DNA from: Streptomyces sp. NBC_01788
GTDB lineage: Bacteria; Actinomycetota; Actinomycetes; Streptomycetales; Streptomycetaceae
DNA length: 64,000 bases
Assembly (NCBI RefSeq): GCF_035917575.1
Contig: NZ_CP109090.1
Span: 2,728,001 to 2,792,000, forward strand
Reading direction: 5' to 3'
The position numbers and the translations under genes were made by a program. Numbering within the stretch: position 1 is the stretch's first letter; each line of letters begins with the position of its first letter. Shown piece by piece: positions 8,306-17,171 of the stretch. The notes under the pieces were generated by a model that was not told the DNA's origin, ran no database searches, and worked only from the letters and a program-made list of their open reading frames with translations.

Positions 8306-9595
8306 CTACCAGCGGGGGGTCGCCGGGGCGGTCCAGCCCGGTTCGGCGACGCGCATCGCCGCCGCGTCGTCGCGGTCGCGCAGCCGGCCGTCGTCCTCGG
8401 CCCAGCGGCGGTGCAGGAAGGCCAGCCTGTCCCGGTCGAGTTCGACTCCGAGGCCGGGGCCGTCGGGGACGGCGACCCGGCCGCCGTCGAAGGTGAGCCG
8501 CTCGGTCAGGACGTCCTCCGACTGCCAGGGGTAGTGGGTGTCGCAGGCGTGGTGGAGGCCGGGCACGGTGGACGCCACGTGGGTCATGGCGGCGAGGCTG
8601 ATCCCCAGGTGGGTGTTGGAGTGCATCGACACGCCGACGCCGAAGGCGGCGCACAGGGCCGCGAGCTGCTGGGTGTTGCGCAGGCCGCCCCAGTAGTGGT
8701 GGTCGGAGAGCAGCACCTGCACCGCGTTCGAGGTGAACGCCTCCCTGATCTCGGCGAAGGTCGTCACGCACATGTTGGTGGCCAGCGGCACGCCGGTCCG
8801 GGCGGCCACCTCGGCCATGGCGGGCGTGCCGAGGGCGGGGTCCTCCAGGTATTCCAGGACGTCCCCGAGCTGCCGGGCCACCTCCACGGAGGTCTCCACC
8901 GACCAGGCCCCGTTGGGGTCCAGCCGCAGCGGGTGTCCCGGGAAGGCCTCCGCCAGGGCCCGTACGGCGGCGATCTCCTCCTCGGGCGGGAAGACGCCGC
9001 CCTTGAGCTTGAAGGAGGTGAAGCCGTGGCGTTCGGTGAACGCGCGTGCCTGCTCGACCACCCCCGCCGGGTCGAGCGCGGCGCCCCAGTCGTCCTTCTC
9101 GCAGGCGACGCCCTCCGGATGCCCGGCCCACTTGTAGAAGAGATAGGCGCTGTACTCGACGGAGTCGCGCACCTTGCCGCCGAGCAGCTCGTGCACGGGC
9201 AGGCCGAGCGCCTTGCCGAGGGCGTCCAGGCAGGCGACCTCGAAGCCGGACAGGACGGACAGGCGCAGTTTGTCGGCGGTCTGGACGCCGCGCAGCCCGC
9301 CGACGTCGACGGCGTTCTCCACCCGGGAGGCGTCCACGGCGACATCGAGGCCGAACAGGCCGTTCAGGTCGGTGATCCGGCGTCCCGTCAGCCGGTCGGC
9401 GAGCGGGCGGGCCAGTTCCAGGTACTTGGTGTCGCCGTAGGTCTCGCCGTATCCGGTGATGCCGTCCGCCGTCACCACCTCCACGATCAGGCGGGGTGTG
9501 TACGGCTGGTGGACGCCCTGGGTGTTCAGCAGCGGCGGGTCGGCGATCAGGATCGGGGTCAGCCGTACCTCGCTGACGGTCAGGTCGCCGGTCAC
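8306..9595 (-). CDS. gudD: glucarate dehydratase
   Basis: A 429-residue enolase-superfamily enzyme that removes water from D-glucarate to give 5-keto-4-deoxyglucarate. Family landmarks are clear: KLK (the KxK catalytic lysine pair), LDPNGAW with the first metal-binding Asp, LEDP with the Glu, ATNM with the Asn ligand, and HSNTHLG with the catalytic His. The GTG start overlaps the kdgD stop in a four-base GTGA, so the two are translationally coupled. Length and motifs agree with the enterobacterial GudD family. Confidence 0.93.
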   Translation of the reverse strand: MTGDLTVSEVRLTPILIADPPLLNTQGVHQPYTPRLIVEVVTADGITGYGETYGDTKYLELARPLADRLTGRRITDLNGLFGLDVAVDASRVENAVDVGGLRGVQTADKLRLSVLSGFEVACLDALGKALGLPVHELLGGKVRDSVEYSAYLFYKWAGHPEGVACEKDDWGAALDPAGVVEQARAFTERHGFTSFKLKGGVFPPEEEIAAVRALAEAFPGHPLRLDPNGAWSVETSVEVARQLGDVLEYLEDPALGTPAMAEVAARTGVPLATNMCVTTFAEIREAFTSNAVQVLLSDHHYWGGLRNTQQLAALCAAFGVGVSMHSNTHLGISLAAMTHVASTVPGLHHACDTHYPWQSEDVLTERLTFDGGRVAVPDGPGLGVELDRDRLAFLHRRWAEDDGRLRDRDDAAAMRVAEPGWTAPATPRW

Positions 9596-10548
9596 AGGGC
9601 GGCTCCCACGATGTCGAGTCCCGCGGAGAGCAGTTCCCGCAGGTCGGCCAGGTCGGCGGGCGAGGGTTCGGTGAGCGGGGCCCTCACGGGTCCGACGGGG
9701 CGGCCGCGCAGCCGGGCGGCCGCCTTCACCAGGGACACGGAGTATCCGGGCACCCGGTCGCGCAGTTCGACGAAGGGGACGTAGAAGTCGCGCAGCAGTT
9801 TGTCCGCGGAGCCGGCGTCGCCGGATCGCAGCGCGGCGAAGAAGGCGTTCGCGATCTCGGGGGCGAAGGCGTGCACGGCGGAGGAGTAGGCGGCCACGCC
9901 GACGGTGGCGTAGGCGCGGGCCTGCATCTCGGCGGTGGGGGCGCCGTTGAAGAACAGGAAGCCCTCGGGGGCGGCGAGGGTGAGCCGCTGGAGGGCGTCG
10001 AGGTCGCAGCGGCCGTCCTTGAGGCCGATGACCGAGGGGATCCGCGTGATGCGCCGGAAGGTCTCCAGGCCGTACGCCACCTGTCCGCGCTGGTAGGCGA
10101 TGAGCGGCAGCCGGGTGCGGGCGGCGAGCTGTTCGAGCTGGGCGGCCAGTCCGTCCTGCGGGGCGGCGACGAGGTAGTGCGGCAGGACGAGGAGCGCGTC
10201 GGCGCCGGCCTCCTCGGCGATGCGCGCGAACCGCGCGGCCTGCGCCCAGCCGTAGCCGGTGCCCGCCACCACGGGCACCCGGCCCGCCCCCTCCTCGACG
10301 GCGATCGAGACGACCCGGCGGTACTCGTCCTCGTCCAGGGAGAAGAACTCGCCGGTGCCGCAGGCCGGGAAGAGGGCGCCGGGTGCGGTGGCGAGCTGGG
10401 CGGCCAGATAGGCACGGCAGCCGTCGGGGTCGAGCGAGCCGTCGTCGTGGAACGCCGTCAGCGGGAAGGACAGCACGCCGTGCGCCATCCCGTCCCGCAG
10501 TCTGCGCACCACATCGGACGGACCCGCGGTGTTCGTCTCCGGACTCAC
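9592..10548 (-). CDS. kdgD: 5-dehydro-4-deoxyglucarate dehydratase
   Basis: A 318-residue member of the dihydrodipicolinate synthase/N-acetylneuraminate lyase family. It converts 5-keto-4-deoxyglucarate to 2,5-dioxopentanoate, CO2 and water. The Schiff-base lysine sits in IGLKDGR, with the partner tyrosine in IAYQRGQ. The GTG at 10548 has GGGGAG nine bases upstream; the ATG at 10557 directly abuts that sequence and is less likely. It is the first gene after the promoter at 10593-10621 and is coupled to gudD. No 2,5-dioxopentanoate dehydrogenase is visible nearby. Confidence 0.92.
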   Translation of the reverse strand: MSPETNTAGPSDVVRRLRDGMAHGVLSFPLTAFHDDGSLDPDGCRAYLAAQLATAPGALFPACGTGEFFSLDEDEYRRVVSIAVEEGAGRVPVVAGTGYGWAQAARFARIAEEAGADALLVLPHYLVAAPQDGLAAQLEQLAARTRLPLIAYQRGQVAYGLETFRRITRIPSVIGLKDGRCDLDALQRLTLAAPEGFLFFNGAPTAEMQARAYATVGVAAYSSAVHAFAPEIANAFFAALRSGDAGSADKLLRDFYVPFVELRDRVPGYSVSLVKAAARLRGRPVGPVRAPLTEPSPADLADLRELLSAGLDIVGAAL

Positions 10549-10592
10549 CCTGGCCATCTCCCCACATAGACGCCATCCACGTATGGGAACGG

Positions 10593-10621
10593 AGTTTAGA
10601 AACGCGAACACGCTCCGTCAA
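10593..10621 (-). promoter_or_regulatory. sigma-HrdB-type promoter for kdgD-gudD
   Basis: Reading the minus strand, TTGACG (10616-10621) is followed after exactly 17 bases by TAAACT (10593-10598). Both boxes are close to consensus, and the kdgD start lies about 40 bases downstream. No clear operator is visible. Confidence 0.65.
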
Positions 10622-10655
10622 CGGGCGTGCGGGGAGCGGTCGTTGGCGAGAGGCC

Positions 10656-11645
10656 CTACGGGAACTCGTACGCCTCGACCTCGGCGAGGTACCGGCGGCG
10701 CCGCTCCTCGTCGTGTTCCAGGAAGGAGGCGAGGAAGGAGTTGCGGGCCAGTTCGCGCAGCCGGTCCTTGCCCAGGGCCAGGGTGTCGCGCACGGCGTGG
10801 AAGTTGTCGCCGACGTAGCCGCCGAAGTAGGCCGGGTCGTCGGAGTTGAGCGTGCACAGCAGGCCGGCGTCCAGCATGGCGGGCAGCGGGTGGTCGGCCA
10901 GCGTGTCGACCGCGCGGAGACGGACGTTCGACAGGGGGCACACGGTCAGCGGGATCCGGTCGCGCACCAGGCGGGCGACCAGCTCCGGGTCCTCCATGCA
11001 GCGCAGCCCGTGGTCGACGCGCTCGACGCCGAGCACGTCGAGGGCCTGCGCGATGTACTCCGGCGGGCCCTCCTCACCGGCGTGCGCCACGCGCCTCAGC
11101 CCGAGGGCGGCGGCGGCCTCGTACACCTCGCGGAACTTCGCCGGCGGGTGACCCGCCTCGGCCGAGTCGAGGCCGATCCCGGTGATCCGGTCGAGGTACG
11201 GCTTGGCTGCGTCCAGGGTCTCCATGGCCGACTCGGCGGACTCGTCGCGCAGGAAGCACATGATCAGCTGGGTGGAGACCCCGTGCCGCTCGCTGCGGCC
11301 CAGCGCCCGCCACAGTCCCTCGACGACCGTGTCCATGCCGACACCGCGGGAGAGGTGGGCCTGCGGATCGAAGAAGATCTCCGCGTGCCGGACGCCCTGC
11401 GCGGCGGCCCGCGCGAGATAGGCGTCGGCCAGGTCCTCGAAGTCCCGCTCGGTGCGCAGGACGGCCATGAGCTCGTAGTACAGGTTCAGGAAGGACTGGA
11501 GGTCCTCGAACCGGTAGGCCTCGCGGAGCGCTTCGGTGTCCGCGTACGGCAGTTCGACGCCATTGCGCGCGGCCAGCTCGAACGCGAGCTCCGGCTCCAG
11601 GGTGCCTTCGATGTGCAGGTGCAGTTCGGCTTTCGGCAGAGGCAT
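10656..11645 (-). CDS. adenine deaminase (adenosine-deaminase-like family)
   Basis: A 329-residue amidohydrolase. HLHIEG gives the metal-binding His pair, VAHAGEEGPPEY the catalytic His/Glu, and NSDDPAYFGGY the Asp pair. The NSDDPAYFGGY and HPPAKF segments match the bacterial/fungal adenine deaminase subgroup (Pseudomonas PA0148 type) better than true adenosine deaminases, which usually have a TDDP form. The predicted reaction is adenine to hypoxanthine in purine salvage. It starts 21 bp after the rnz stop and is the last gene of a HIT-rnz-deaminase run. Adenosine as substrate cannot be excluded. Confidence 0.85.
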   Translation of the reverse strand: MPLPKAELHLHIEGTLEPELAFELAARNGVELPYADTEALREAYRFEDLQSFLNLYYELMAVLRTERDFEDLADAYLARAAAQGVRHAEIFFDPQAHLSRGVGMDTVVEGLWRALGRSERHGVSTQLIMCFLRDESAESAMETLDAAKPYLDRITGIGLDSAEAGHPPAKFREVYEAAAALGLRRVAHAGEEGPPEYIAQALDVLGVERVDHGLRCMEDPELVARLVRDRIPLTVCPLSNVRLRAVDTLADHPLPAMLDAGLLCTLNSDDPAYFGGYVGDNFHAVRDTLALGKDRLRELARNSFLASFLEHDEERRRRYLAEVEAYEFP

Positions 11646-11666
11646 CGGAACATCGTACGTCCCTGG

Positions 11667-12572
11667 TCAGCGCCGTTTCGGGACCGGCACTCTGAGCAGG
11701 TCGTACGCCACGGTCAGCTCGCCGTCGAACCCGGCCGCCCGTGCCTGCCGCTCGAACTCCTCGGGCCCGGTGTACCGCTGGCTGAAGTGGGTGAGGACCA
11801 GATGTCGCACACCGGCGTCCCGCGCCACCCGCGCCGCCTGACCAGCCGTCAGGTGGCCGTGCTCGACGGCCAGCGGCTCGTCCTCGTCGAGGAAGGTCGA
11901 CTCGATGACCAGCAGGTCGCAGCCCTCGGCAAGCGCGTGCACGCCCTCGCACAGCCGGGTGTCCATGACGAACGCGAAGCGCTGTCCCGGCCGCACCTCG
12001 CTGACGGCCTCCAGCGGGACCCCGTCCAGGGAGCCGTCGCGCTGGATGCGGCCCACGTCCGGGCCCTTGATCCCGTGCGCGGCGAGCCGCTCGGGCAGCA
12101 TGCGCCGCCCGTCCGGCTCGACCAGCCGGTAGCCGAAGGACTCCACCGGGTGGGAGAGCCGGCGGGCCTCGAAGGTGTACGCCGGGGTGGTCGCGAGGAC
12201 GCCGTCGGCGTCGACCGGGACCTCGGTGAGCCCGACCGTCTCGCGGTAGGCGGTGGCGTAGCGCAGGCGGTCGAAGAAGCGCTTGCCCGAACGCGGGTAG
12301 TGCGCGGTGATCTCGTGCGGCACCCGGTCGAGGTTGATCCGCTGGATCACCCCGGCCAGGCCGAGGCTGTGGTCGCCGTGGAAGTGGGTGACGCAGATCC
12401 GGTTCAGGTCGTGCGCCGCGACCCCGGCGCGCAGCATCTGGCGCTGGGTGCCCTCGCCGGGGTCGAACAGGATGCCCTCGCCGTCCCAGCGCAGCAGGTA
12501 GCCGTTGTGGTTGCGGTGCCGGGTGGGCACCTGGCTCGCGGTGCCGAGGACGACCAGTTCACGTACGGACAC
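11667..12572 (-). CDS. rnz: ribonuclease Z
   Basis: A 301-residue metallo-beta-lactamase-fold endonuclease that trims tRNA 3' trailers. The metal site HFHGDH is near residue 64, with LVLTHFS near the C-terminus and the VMDTR and IESTFL segments supplying further ligands. The N-terminal [10 protein letters not shown] stretch is characteristic of short-form RNase Z. It begins six bases after the HIT gene stop. Confidence 0.9.
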   Translation of the reverse strand: MSVRELVVLGTASQVPTRHRNHNGYLLRWDGEGILFDPGEGTQRQMLRAGVAAHDLNRICVTHFHGDHSLGLAGVIQRINLDRVPHEITAHYPRSGKRFFDRLRYATAYRETVGLTEVPVDADGVLATTPAYTFEARRLSHPVESFGYRLVEPDGRRMLPERLAAHGIKGPDVGRIQRDGSLDGVPLEAVSEVRPGQRFAFVMDTRLCEGVHALAEGCDLLVIESTFLDEDEPLAVEHGHLTAGQAARVARDAGVRHLVLTHFSQRYTGPEEFERQARAAGFDGELTVAYDLLRVPVPKRR

Positions 12573-12578
12573 GACGGC

Positions 12579-12932
12579 CTACCCGGGGGGCCACTGAAGG
12601 CCGCGGCCGCCGAGGACGTGGGCGTGGGCGTGCCAGACGGTCTGGCCCGCGCCGGAGCCGGTGTTGAACACGACGCGGTAGCTGTCCAGCTTGTCCTCGT
12701 CGGCGATCGTCTGCGTCTCACGCAGGACGTCCGCGGCGAGGGCGGGGGCCCCGGCGGCGAGGGCCGCGGCGTCCTTGTAGTGCGCCTTGGGGATCACCAG
12801 GACGTGGGTGGGCGCCTGGGGGTTGATGTCGCGGAAGGCGATGGTCGTCTCCGTCTCGCGGACGATCGTGGCCGGGACGTGTCCCGCGACGATCTTGCAG
12901 AACAGGCAGTCGTCCTGGGGTTCCCCTGCCAT
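12579..12932 (-). CDS. HIT family hydrolase
   Basis: A 117-residue nucleotide-binding hydrolase of the histidine triad (Hint) class, acting on nucleoside phosphoramidate or dinucleotide-type substrates. It has CLFCKI near the N-terminus (zinc-binding pair), IPKAH in the middle and the triad VWHAHAHVLGG at the end. The ATG at 12932 is preceded by GAGGAGG with six bases spacing. It leads the run with rnz and adenine deaminase. Confidence 0.92.
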   Translation of the reverse strand: MAGEPQDDCLFCKIVAGHVPATIVRETETTIAFRDINPQAPTHVLVIPKAHYKDAAALAAGAPALAADVLRETQTIADEDKLDSYRVVFNTGSGAGQTVWHAHAHVLGGRGLQWPPG

Positions 12933-13068
12933 GCGGTGCCTCCTCGGTTTGATCCAGTACGGGCATGTTACCGAGCGCTGATTTCCAGGTTGCCCGGTGT
13001 TTCCCGGCGGGGGCGGGCGCGCAGCCCGGCGCTTGCGGAGTGCCGCCCGCGCCCACCCGTGCCGCCCT

Positions 13069-13101
13069 GGGGGTCCCCCTGCTCGAAGAGCTTGGGGGAG
13101 G
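13069..13101. repeat. GGGGTCCCCC...TTGGGGGAGG palindromic repeat, intergenic copy
   Basis: The arms CCCCCTGCTC and GAGCTTGGGGG flank a GAA loop, with a trailing GGGGGT tract. It lies between the HIT gene and the tricorn-like gene. On the reverse strand it starts CCTCCCCCAAGCTC and ends AGGGGGACCCCC, the same layout as the copies at 15711-15753 and 24436-24472. Confidence 0.7.
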
Positions 13102-13117
13102 CACGTATGCCCGCGGC

Positions 13118-16100
13118 TTATGGCAGACCGGGCGGAGTCTTCGCCGGTGTTGTCTCCAGTGCCTCCAGCGCGAGGCGGATCGCCTCGTCCAGGGGGGCGT
13201 CGAGGGCCGCCGCGTGGTCCTGCGGGCGCTGGGCCACCTCGATGTCCGGGTCCACGCCGTGATTCTCCACGCCCCACCCCTGACCCTCCAGCCAGAAGGC
13301 GTACTTGGGCTGGGTGATCAGCGTGCCGTCCACCAGGCGGTAGCGGCTGTCGATGCCGATCACGCCGCCCCAGGTGCGGGTGCCGACGACCGGTCCGATG
13401 CCGAGCGCCTTGATCGCCGCGTTGACGATGTCGCCGTCGGAGCCGGAGAACTCGTTGGCGACGGCGACGACCGGACCGCGGGGCGCGTCCTGCGGGTAGC
13501 TCTCCGGCTGCATGCCGCGCGGCAGGTCCCAGCCGACGATCCGCCGGGCCAGCTTCTCCACCACGAGCTGGGAGGTGTGGCCGCCGCGGTTCTCGCGGAC
13601 GTCGACGACGAGTCCCTCGCGGGCCACCTCCACGCGCAGATCGCGGTGGATCTGCGCCCAGCCGAGGGCCTGCATGTCCGGTACGTGCAGATAGCCGAGG
13701 CGGCCGCCGGACCGCTCGTGGACATGGGCCCGGCGGCCGGCCACCCACGCGTGGTAGCGCAGGGGCTCCTCGTCGGCGACGGGGACCACGACCGCGTGCC
13801 GCGGGTCGCCCCCGCCGGCCGGCAGGACGGTCAGCTCGACCGGCTTGTCCGCCGTGCCGACCAGCAGCGGGCCGGGTCCGGCCACCGGGTCGACCGGCCG
13901 CCCGCCGACCGCGACGATCGCGTCCCCGGCGCGCACCGCGACGCCGGGCGCGGAGAGCGGGCTGCGCGCGTGCGGGTCGGAGGTCTCCGAGGGCAGGATC
14001 CGGTCGATGCGCCAACTGCCGTCCTCATGCCGGGAGATGTCCGCGCCGAGCAGTCCCTGCCGGGTGCCGTGCCCGTAGCCGCCGGCCGGTATGACGTAGG
14101 CGTGGGAGGTGCCCAGCTCGCCGTGCACCTCCCACAGCAGGTCGACCAGGTCGTCGTGGGTGGCGATCCGGTCCAGGACGGGCCGGTAGCGGTCGAGGAC
14201 GCCGTCCCAGTCGACGCCGCCCATGTCCGGCCGCCAGAAGTGGTCCCGCATGACGCGGCCGGTCTCCTCGTACATCTGCCGCCACTCGGCGGCCGGGTCG
14301 ACGGTCTGCCGGACGCGGCCGAGGTCGACGGTGATGTTGGAGTCGCTGTCCTCGTCGCCGGAGGCGCGCCGGTCGCTGGGCACGACCTTCAGCTTGCCGT
14401 CCGTCCACAGCAGGACCCGCTTGCCGTCGCCGCTGACCGCGAAGTGGTCGGCGTCGGCGGCGAGGTGCTCGATGCGCTGCTGGAGGAGGTCGTAGCGCTC
14501 CAGCTCGGTCTTCGGGTCGGGGTCGTCCGGCGTGGCGCGGGAGGCACCGAGGACTCCGCGCACCGGGTGCCTGAGCCAGAGCACACCGTCCTTGGCGGCG
14601 CGCAGGTTCGAGTAGCGGGCGGCCTCGACCGGGAAGGGCACGATGCGGTCGGCCAGGCCCTCCAGGTCGATCCGGGTCGCCGGGACGCCCTCGCTGTCCG
14701 GGGTCTCCTCCTTGTCGGGCGTCTCGAAGGGCCGGCCGTGCCGCTGCGGGCCGAACGGCGAGGGGGTCGCCGCGGCGAGCGTGATCAGGTGCGGGCGGGA
14801 GCTCTCGACGAACGCCAGGTCGAAGACGTGCTCGTCGTAGACCGGGTCGAAGGAGCGGTGGGAGAGGAACGCGAGGTGCTTGCCGTCGAGGGTGAACGCG
14901 GGCGCGTGGTCCCGGAAGCGCAGCGGGGTCGCGTCGGTGACCGACAGGTCGGTGGTGTTGGCGAGGCGGAGCTGGCTGAGGGGGCGCGGGCCGGGGTGCG
15001 ACCAGGCCAGCCAGGCGGAGTCGGGGGAGAAGGCGAGGTCGCACACGTCCCCGTGCTCGCTGCGGTCGACCTCGCGCACCTCGCCGCTCTCACGTTCGAC
15101 GAGCAGCAGCCGGCCGTCGTGGGAGGCGACGGCGACGCGGCTGCCGTCGGGAGCGGTGACGAGTTCCAGGACACGGCCCAGTTGCCCGGCGCCCAGCCGG
15201 CGCGGGGTCGCGCCGGGCGCGAGTCCGGTGGCGGGCGCGAACTCCAGGGCGTCGTCGCCCTCGGCGTCCGTCACCCACACCACCCACTCCTCGCCCTCGG
15301 CGCGGAAGGTGCGCGGCAGCCGGGTGCGTACGCCGGGCTCGGCGGCGAGCGCGCGGGTGGGACCGGAGCGGTGGGTGACCCAGTGGACGGCGCCGCGCAC
15401 GGCGACCGCGCTGCCGCGCGCGGTGTGGTCGGGGGACGCCGAGCCGAACCAGTGGGAGGCGCTCAGCGGATAGGGCTGGAGGTCGACGCGCGGCCCGCCG
15501 AGCCGGATGTCGATCCGGCGCGGCTCGGCGCCGTCCAGGTCGTCGAGGAGCCACAGTTCACCGGCGCTGGAGTAGACGACCCGGGTGCCGTCGGTGGCCG
15601 CGTGCCGCGCGTAGAACCCCTCCAGGGGGGTGTGCCTGCGCAGGTCGGAGCCGTCGGCGAGGGAGGAGTACAGCGCTCCGGTGCCCTCGTGGTCGGAGAG
15701 GAACGCGATCCTCCCCCAAGCTCTCGAGTCCGCTCGACCAGGGGGTACCCCCATCCCCACCCACAGCGGGTATTCGAGGTTGCCGTCCAGTGCCTCGTGC
15801 AGCCGGACGAACTCCCCCGTGTCCTCACGGTCGATCCACAGCTTGCCCGCCGCGCCGCCCCGGTACCTCTTCCACCAGGCCGCCTCTCGGCCCATCGGCG
15901 CGGACAGCAGCACGGTGTGCGGGCCGTGGGCGACGTCGCCGACGGGCCCGTACGGCAGGGTGGTGGCCGGTCCGCCGTCGAGCGGGACGGCGCGCGCCCA
16001 GGTGCGGCGGAGACTGGCCTGGCCCTGGGTGCTGAGCGCGAGGACCTCGCCGTCCGGGGTCCAGCCGCGCACCTGTGTCCTCGTACTCCCCCAGTACGTC

Positions 16101-16390
16101 AGGCGTCTGGCGGGGCCGCCGTCGACCGGGGCGATGTGCGCCTCGGGTGCGCCGTCGCGGGTGGAGGTCCAGGCGACGAAGGCGCCGTCGGGCGAGATAC
16201 GGGGGTGGTTCACCGGCACGTTGTCCGCGCTGACCCGCCATGCCCTGCCGCCGTCCAGCGGCGCGAGCCACACGTCGTCCTCGGCGGTGAAGGCGACCAA
16301 CTCGCCCCGCAGATGCGGGAACCGAAGATACGAGAACGAGGCGGACGAGGCGGAGAACACGGACGCGGACGACGATGTGGGCTGAGTCAC
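13118..16390 (-). CDS. tricorn protease homologue, S41 family
   Basis: A 1090-residue cytosolic protease. The first ~650 residues form WD/beta-propeller-like blades (repeated SPDG, AFSPDSAWLAW). A helical linker follows, then a PDZ domain (GDAIVAVGG) and a C-terminal S41 catalytic domain. GTSHAY near residue 760 corresponds to the catalytic His pair, and EFSGSDGD near 983 to the nucleophile Ser followed by Asp. The GTG start at 16390 has an AGGG upstream. Tricorn-type enzymes degrade peptides released by the proteasome. A palindromic repeat adds about 14 residues at roughly 212-226 without breaking the frame. Confidence 0.93.
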   Translation of the reverse strand: MTQPTSSSASVFSASSASFSYLRFPHLRGELVAFTAEDDVWLAPLDGGRAWRVSADNVPVNHPRISPDGAFVAWTSTRDGAPEAHIAPVDGGPARRLTYWGSTRTQVRGWTPDGEVLALSTQGQASLRRTWARAVPLDGGPATTLPYGPVGDVAHGPHTVLLSAPMGREAAWWKRYRGGAAGKLWIDREDTGEFVRLHEALDGNLEYPLWVGMGVPPGRADSRAWGRIAFLSDHEGTGALYSSLADGSDLRRHTPLEGFYARHAATDGTRVVYSSAGELWLLDDLDGAEPRRIDIRLGGPRVDLQPYPLSASHWFGSASPDHTARGSAVAVRGAVHWVTHRSGPTRALAAEPGVRTRLPRTFRAEGEEWVVWVTDAEGDDALEFAPATGLAPGATPRRLGAGQLGRVLELVTAPDGSRVAVASHDGRLLLVERESGEVREVDRSEHGDVCDLAFSPDSAWLAWSHPGPRPLSQLRLANTTDLSVTDATPLRFRDHAPAFTLDGKHLAFLSHRSFDPVYDEHVFDLAFVESSRPHLITLAAATPSPFGPQRHGRPFETPDKEETPDSEGVPATRIDLEGLADRIVPFPVEAARYSNLRAAKDGVLWLRHPVRGVLGASRATPDDPDPKTELERYDLLQQRIEHLAADADHFAVSGDGKRVLLWTDGKLKVVPSDRRASGDEDSDSNITVDLGRVRQTVDPAAEWRQMYEETGRVMRDHFWRPDMGGVDWDGVLDRYRPVLDRIATHDDLVDLLWEVHGELGTSHAYVIPAGGYGHGTRQGLLGADISRHEDGSWRIDRILPSETSDPHARSPLSAPGVAVRAGDAIVAVGGRPVDPVAGPGPLLVGTADKPVELTVLPAGGGDPRHAVVVPVADEEPLRYHAWVAGRRAHVHERSGGRLGYLHVPDMQALGWAQIHRDLRVEVAREGLVVDVRENRGGHTSQLVVEKLARRIVGWDLPRGMQPESYPQDAPRGPVVAVANEFSGSDGDIVNAAIKALGIGPVVGTRTWGGVIGIDSRYRLVDGTLITQPKYAFWLEGQGWGVENHGVDPDIEVAQRPQDHAAALDAPLDEAIRLALEALETTPAKTPPGLP
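15711..15753. repeat. palindromic repeat copy inside the tricorn-like gene
   Basis: The copy reads CTCCCCCAAGCTCTCGA, six-base loop, TCGACCAGGGGG, then TACCCCCA. On the coding strand it specifies GVPPGRADSRAWG in frame between WVGM and RIAFLSD. It matches the family layout seen at 13069-13101 and 24436-24472. Confidence 0.75.
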
Positions 16391-16470
16391 GTGATCACCC
16401 TACGCAGGGGCGGCGGCCACGGACAGGGGGCGAACGGCCTCCCCGCGCGCGAACCGGCGGCCGTGCCGTC

Positions 16471-17046
16471 TCACTTGCCGCGCACGGGCCAGCAGGTGGG
16501 ATCGCCCTGGCACCAGATCGTCCGCGTGACCGTCACCGTGACCCCCGGCTGCGGCTGCCCTTGGGTGGGCCGGTAGGTGACGGGTGGCCGGTACGTCGGC
16601 CCGGTCGTGGCGTCGCAGTCGCCGAGGCCGCGCACGTGAAACCACTCCTTGCCGCCCACCGAGGCGGTCAGGTCCCCGCGCACGCAGGCTCCGTCGACGG
16701 CCCGGGTGACCTCCCCGGTGACGGTGATCCTCCGGCCGTCCTTCGTCTCGCCCACGCAGTCCACGGAGACCACGGTGATCTCGGACGCCGAAGGCGCCGG
16801 ACTTCCCGCCGCGCGTGTCCGGCCCCCGTCGCCGTCCCTGCCCGTGCAGTTGAGCCAACTCACGGAAGCGTGCCGCCGGTTCAGTTCCGCCGTCGCCGTC
16901 CTGTCGGTCGTGTACGCCGCCGAGCCCGCGTTGAGCCCGCCGGGATCGCATGCGACGGCGCCGCCCGCGGCGACCACCGCGAGCACCGTCACGGCCCTCA
17001 CCCGCCGCCTGTGCGGCAGGCGCCGAATCCGTCTCAATGCCCCCAT
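16471..17046 (-). CDS. exported protein of unknown function
   Basis: A 191-residue protein I do not recognise. The N-terminus is Arg-rich (RRIRRLPHRRRVR), followed by a Val/Ala hydrophobic stretch ending GGAVACDPG. This is a plausible signal peptide, perhaps a weak lipobox with Cys near 33. The mature part has paired cysteines (WLNCTG, VDCVGE, GACVRG, GDCDAT, WCQGDPTCW) consistent with disulfides outside the cell. It sits between rsmE and the tricorn-like gene on the same strand. Confidence 0.6.
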   Translation of the reverse strand: MGALRRIRRLPHRRRVRAVTVLAVVAAGGAVACDPGGLNAGSAAYTTDRTATAELNRRHASVSWLNCTGRDGDGGRTRAAGSPAPSASEITVVSVDCVGETKDGRRITVTGEVTRAVDGACVRGDLTASVGGKEWFHVRGLGDCDATTGPTYRPPVTYRPTQGQPQPGVTVTVTRTIWCQGDPTCWPVRGK

Positions 17047-17171
17047 GTACGGCAGCCTGCCACCGCCGCACCCAGGACGGTAGAGCGCATACGGCCACGC
17101 GCGCGCCGCGCACGCCCGCGCTCGTCCGGTCGGCCTCGGGACGTGCCCGGCCGGTCAGGACAAGCGGCTGA

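Noticed and set aside
10656..11645. True adenosine deaminase
   Set aside because: The NSDDPAYFGGY and HPPAKF segments fit the adenine deaminase subgroup better, though this is from memory and not proven.
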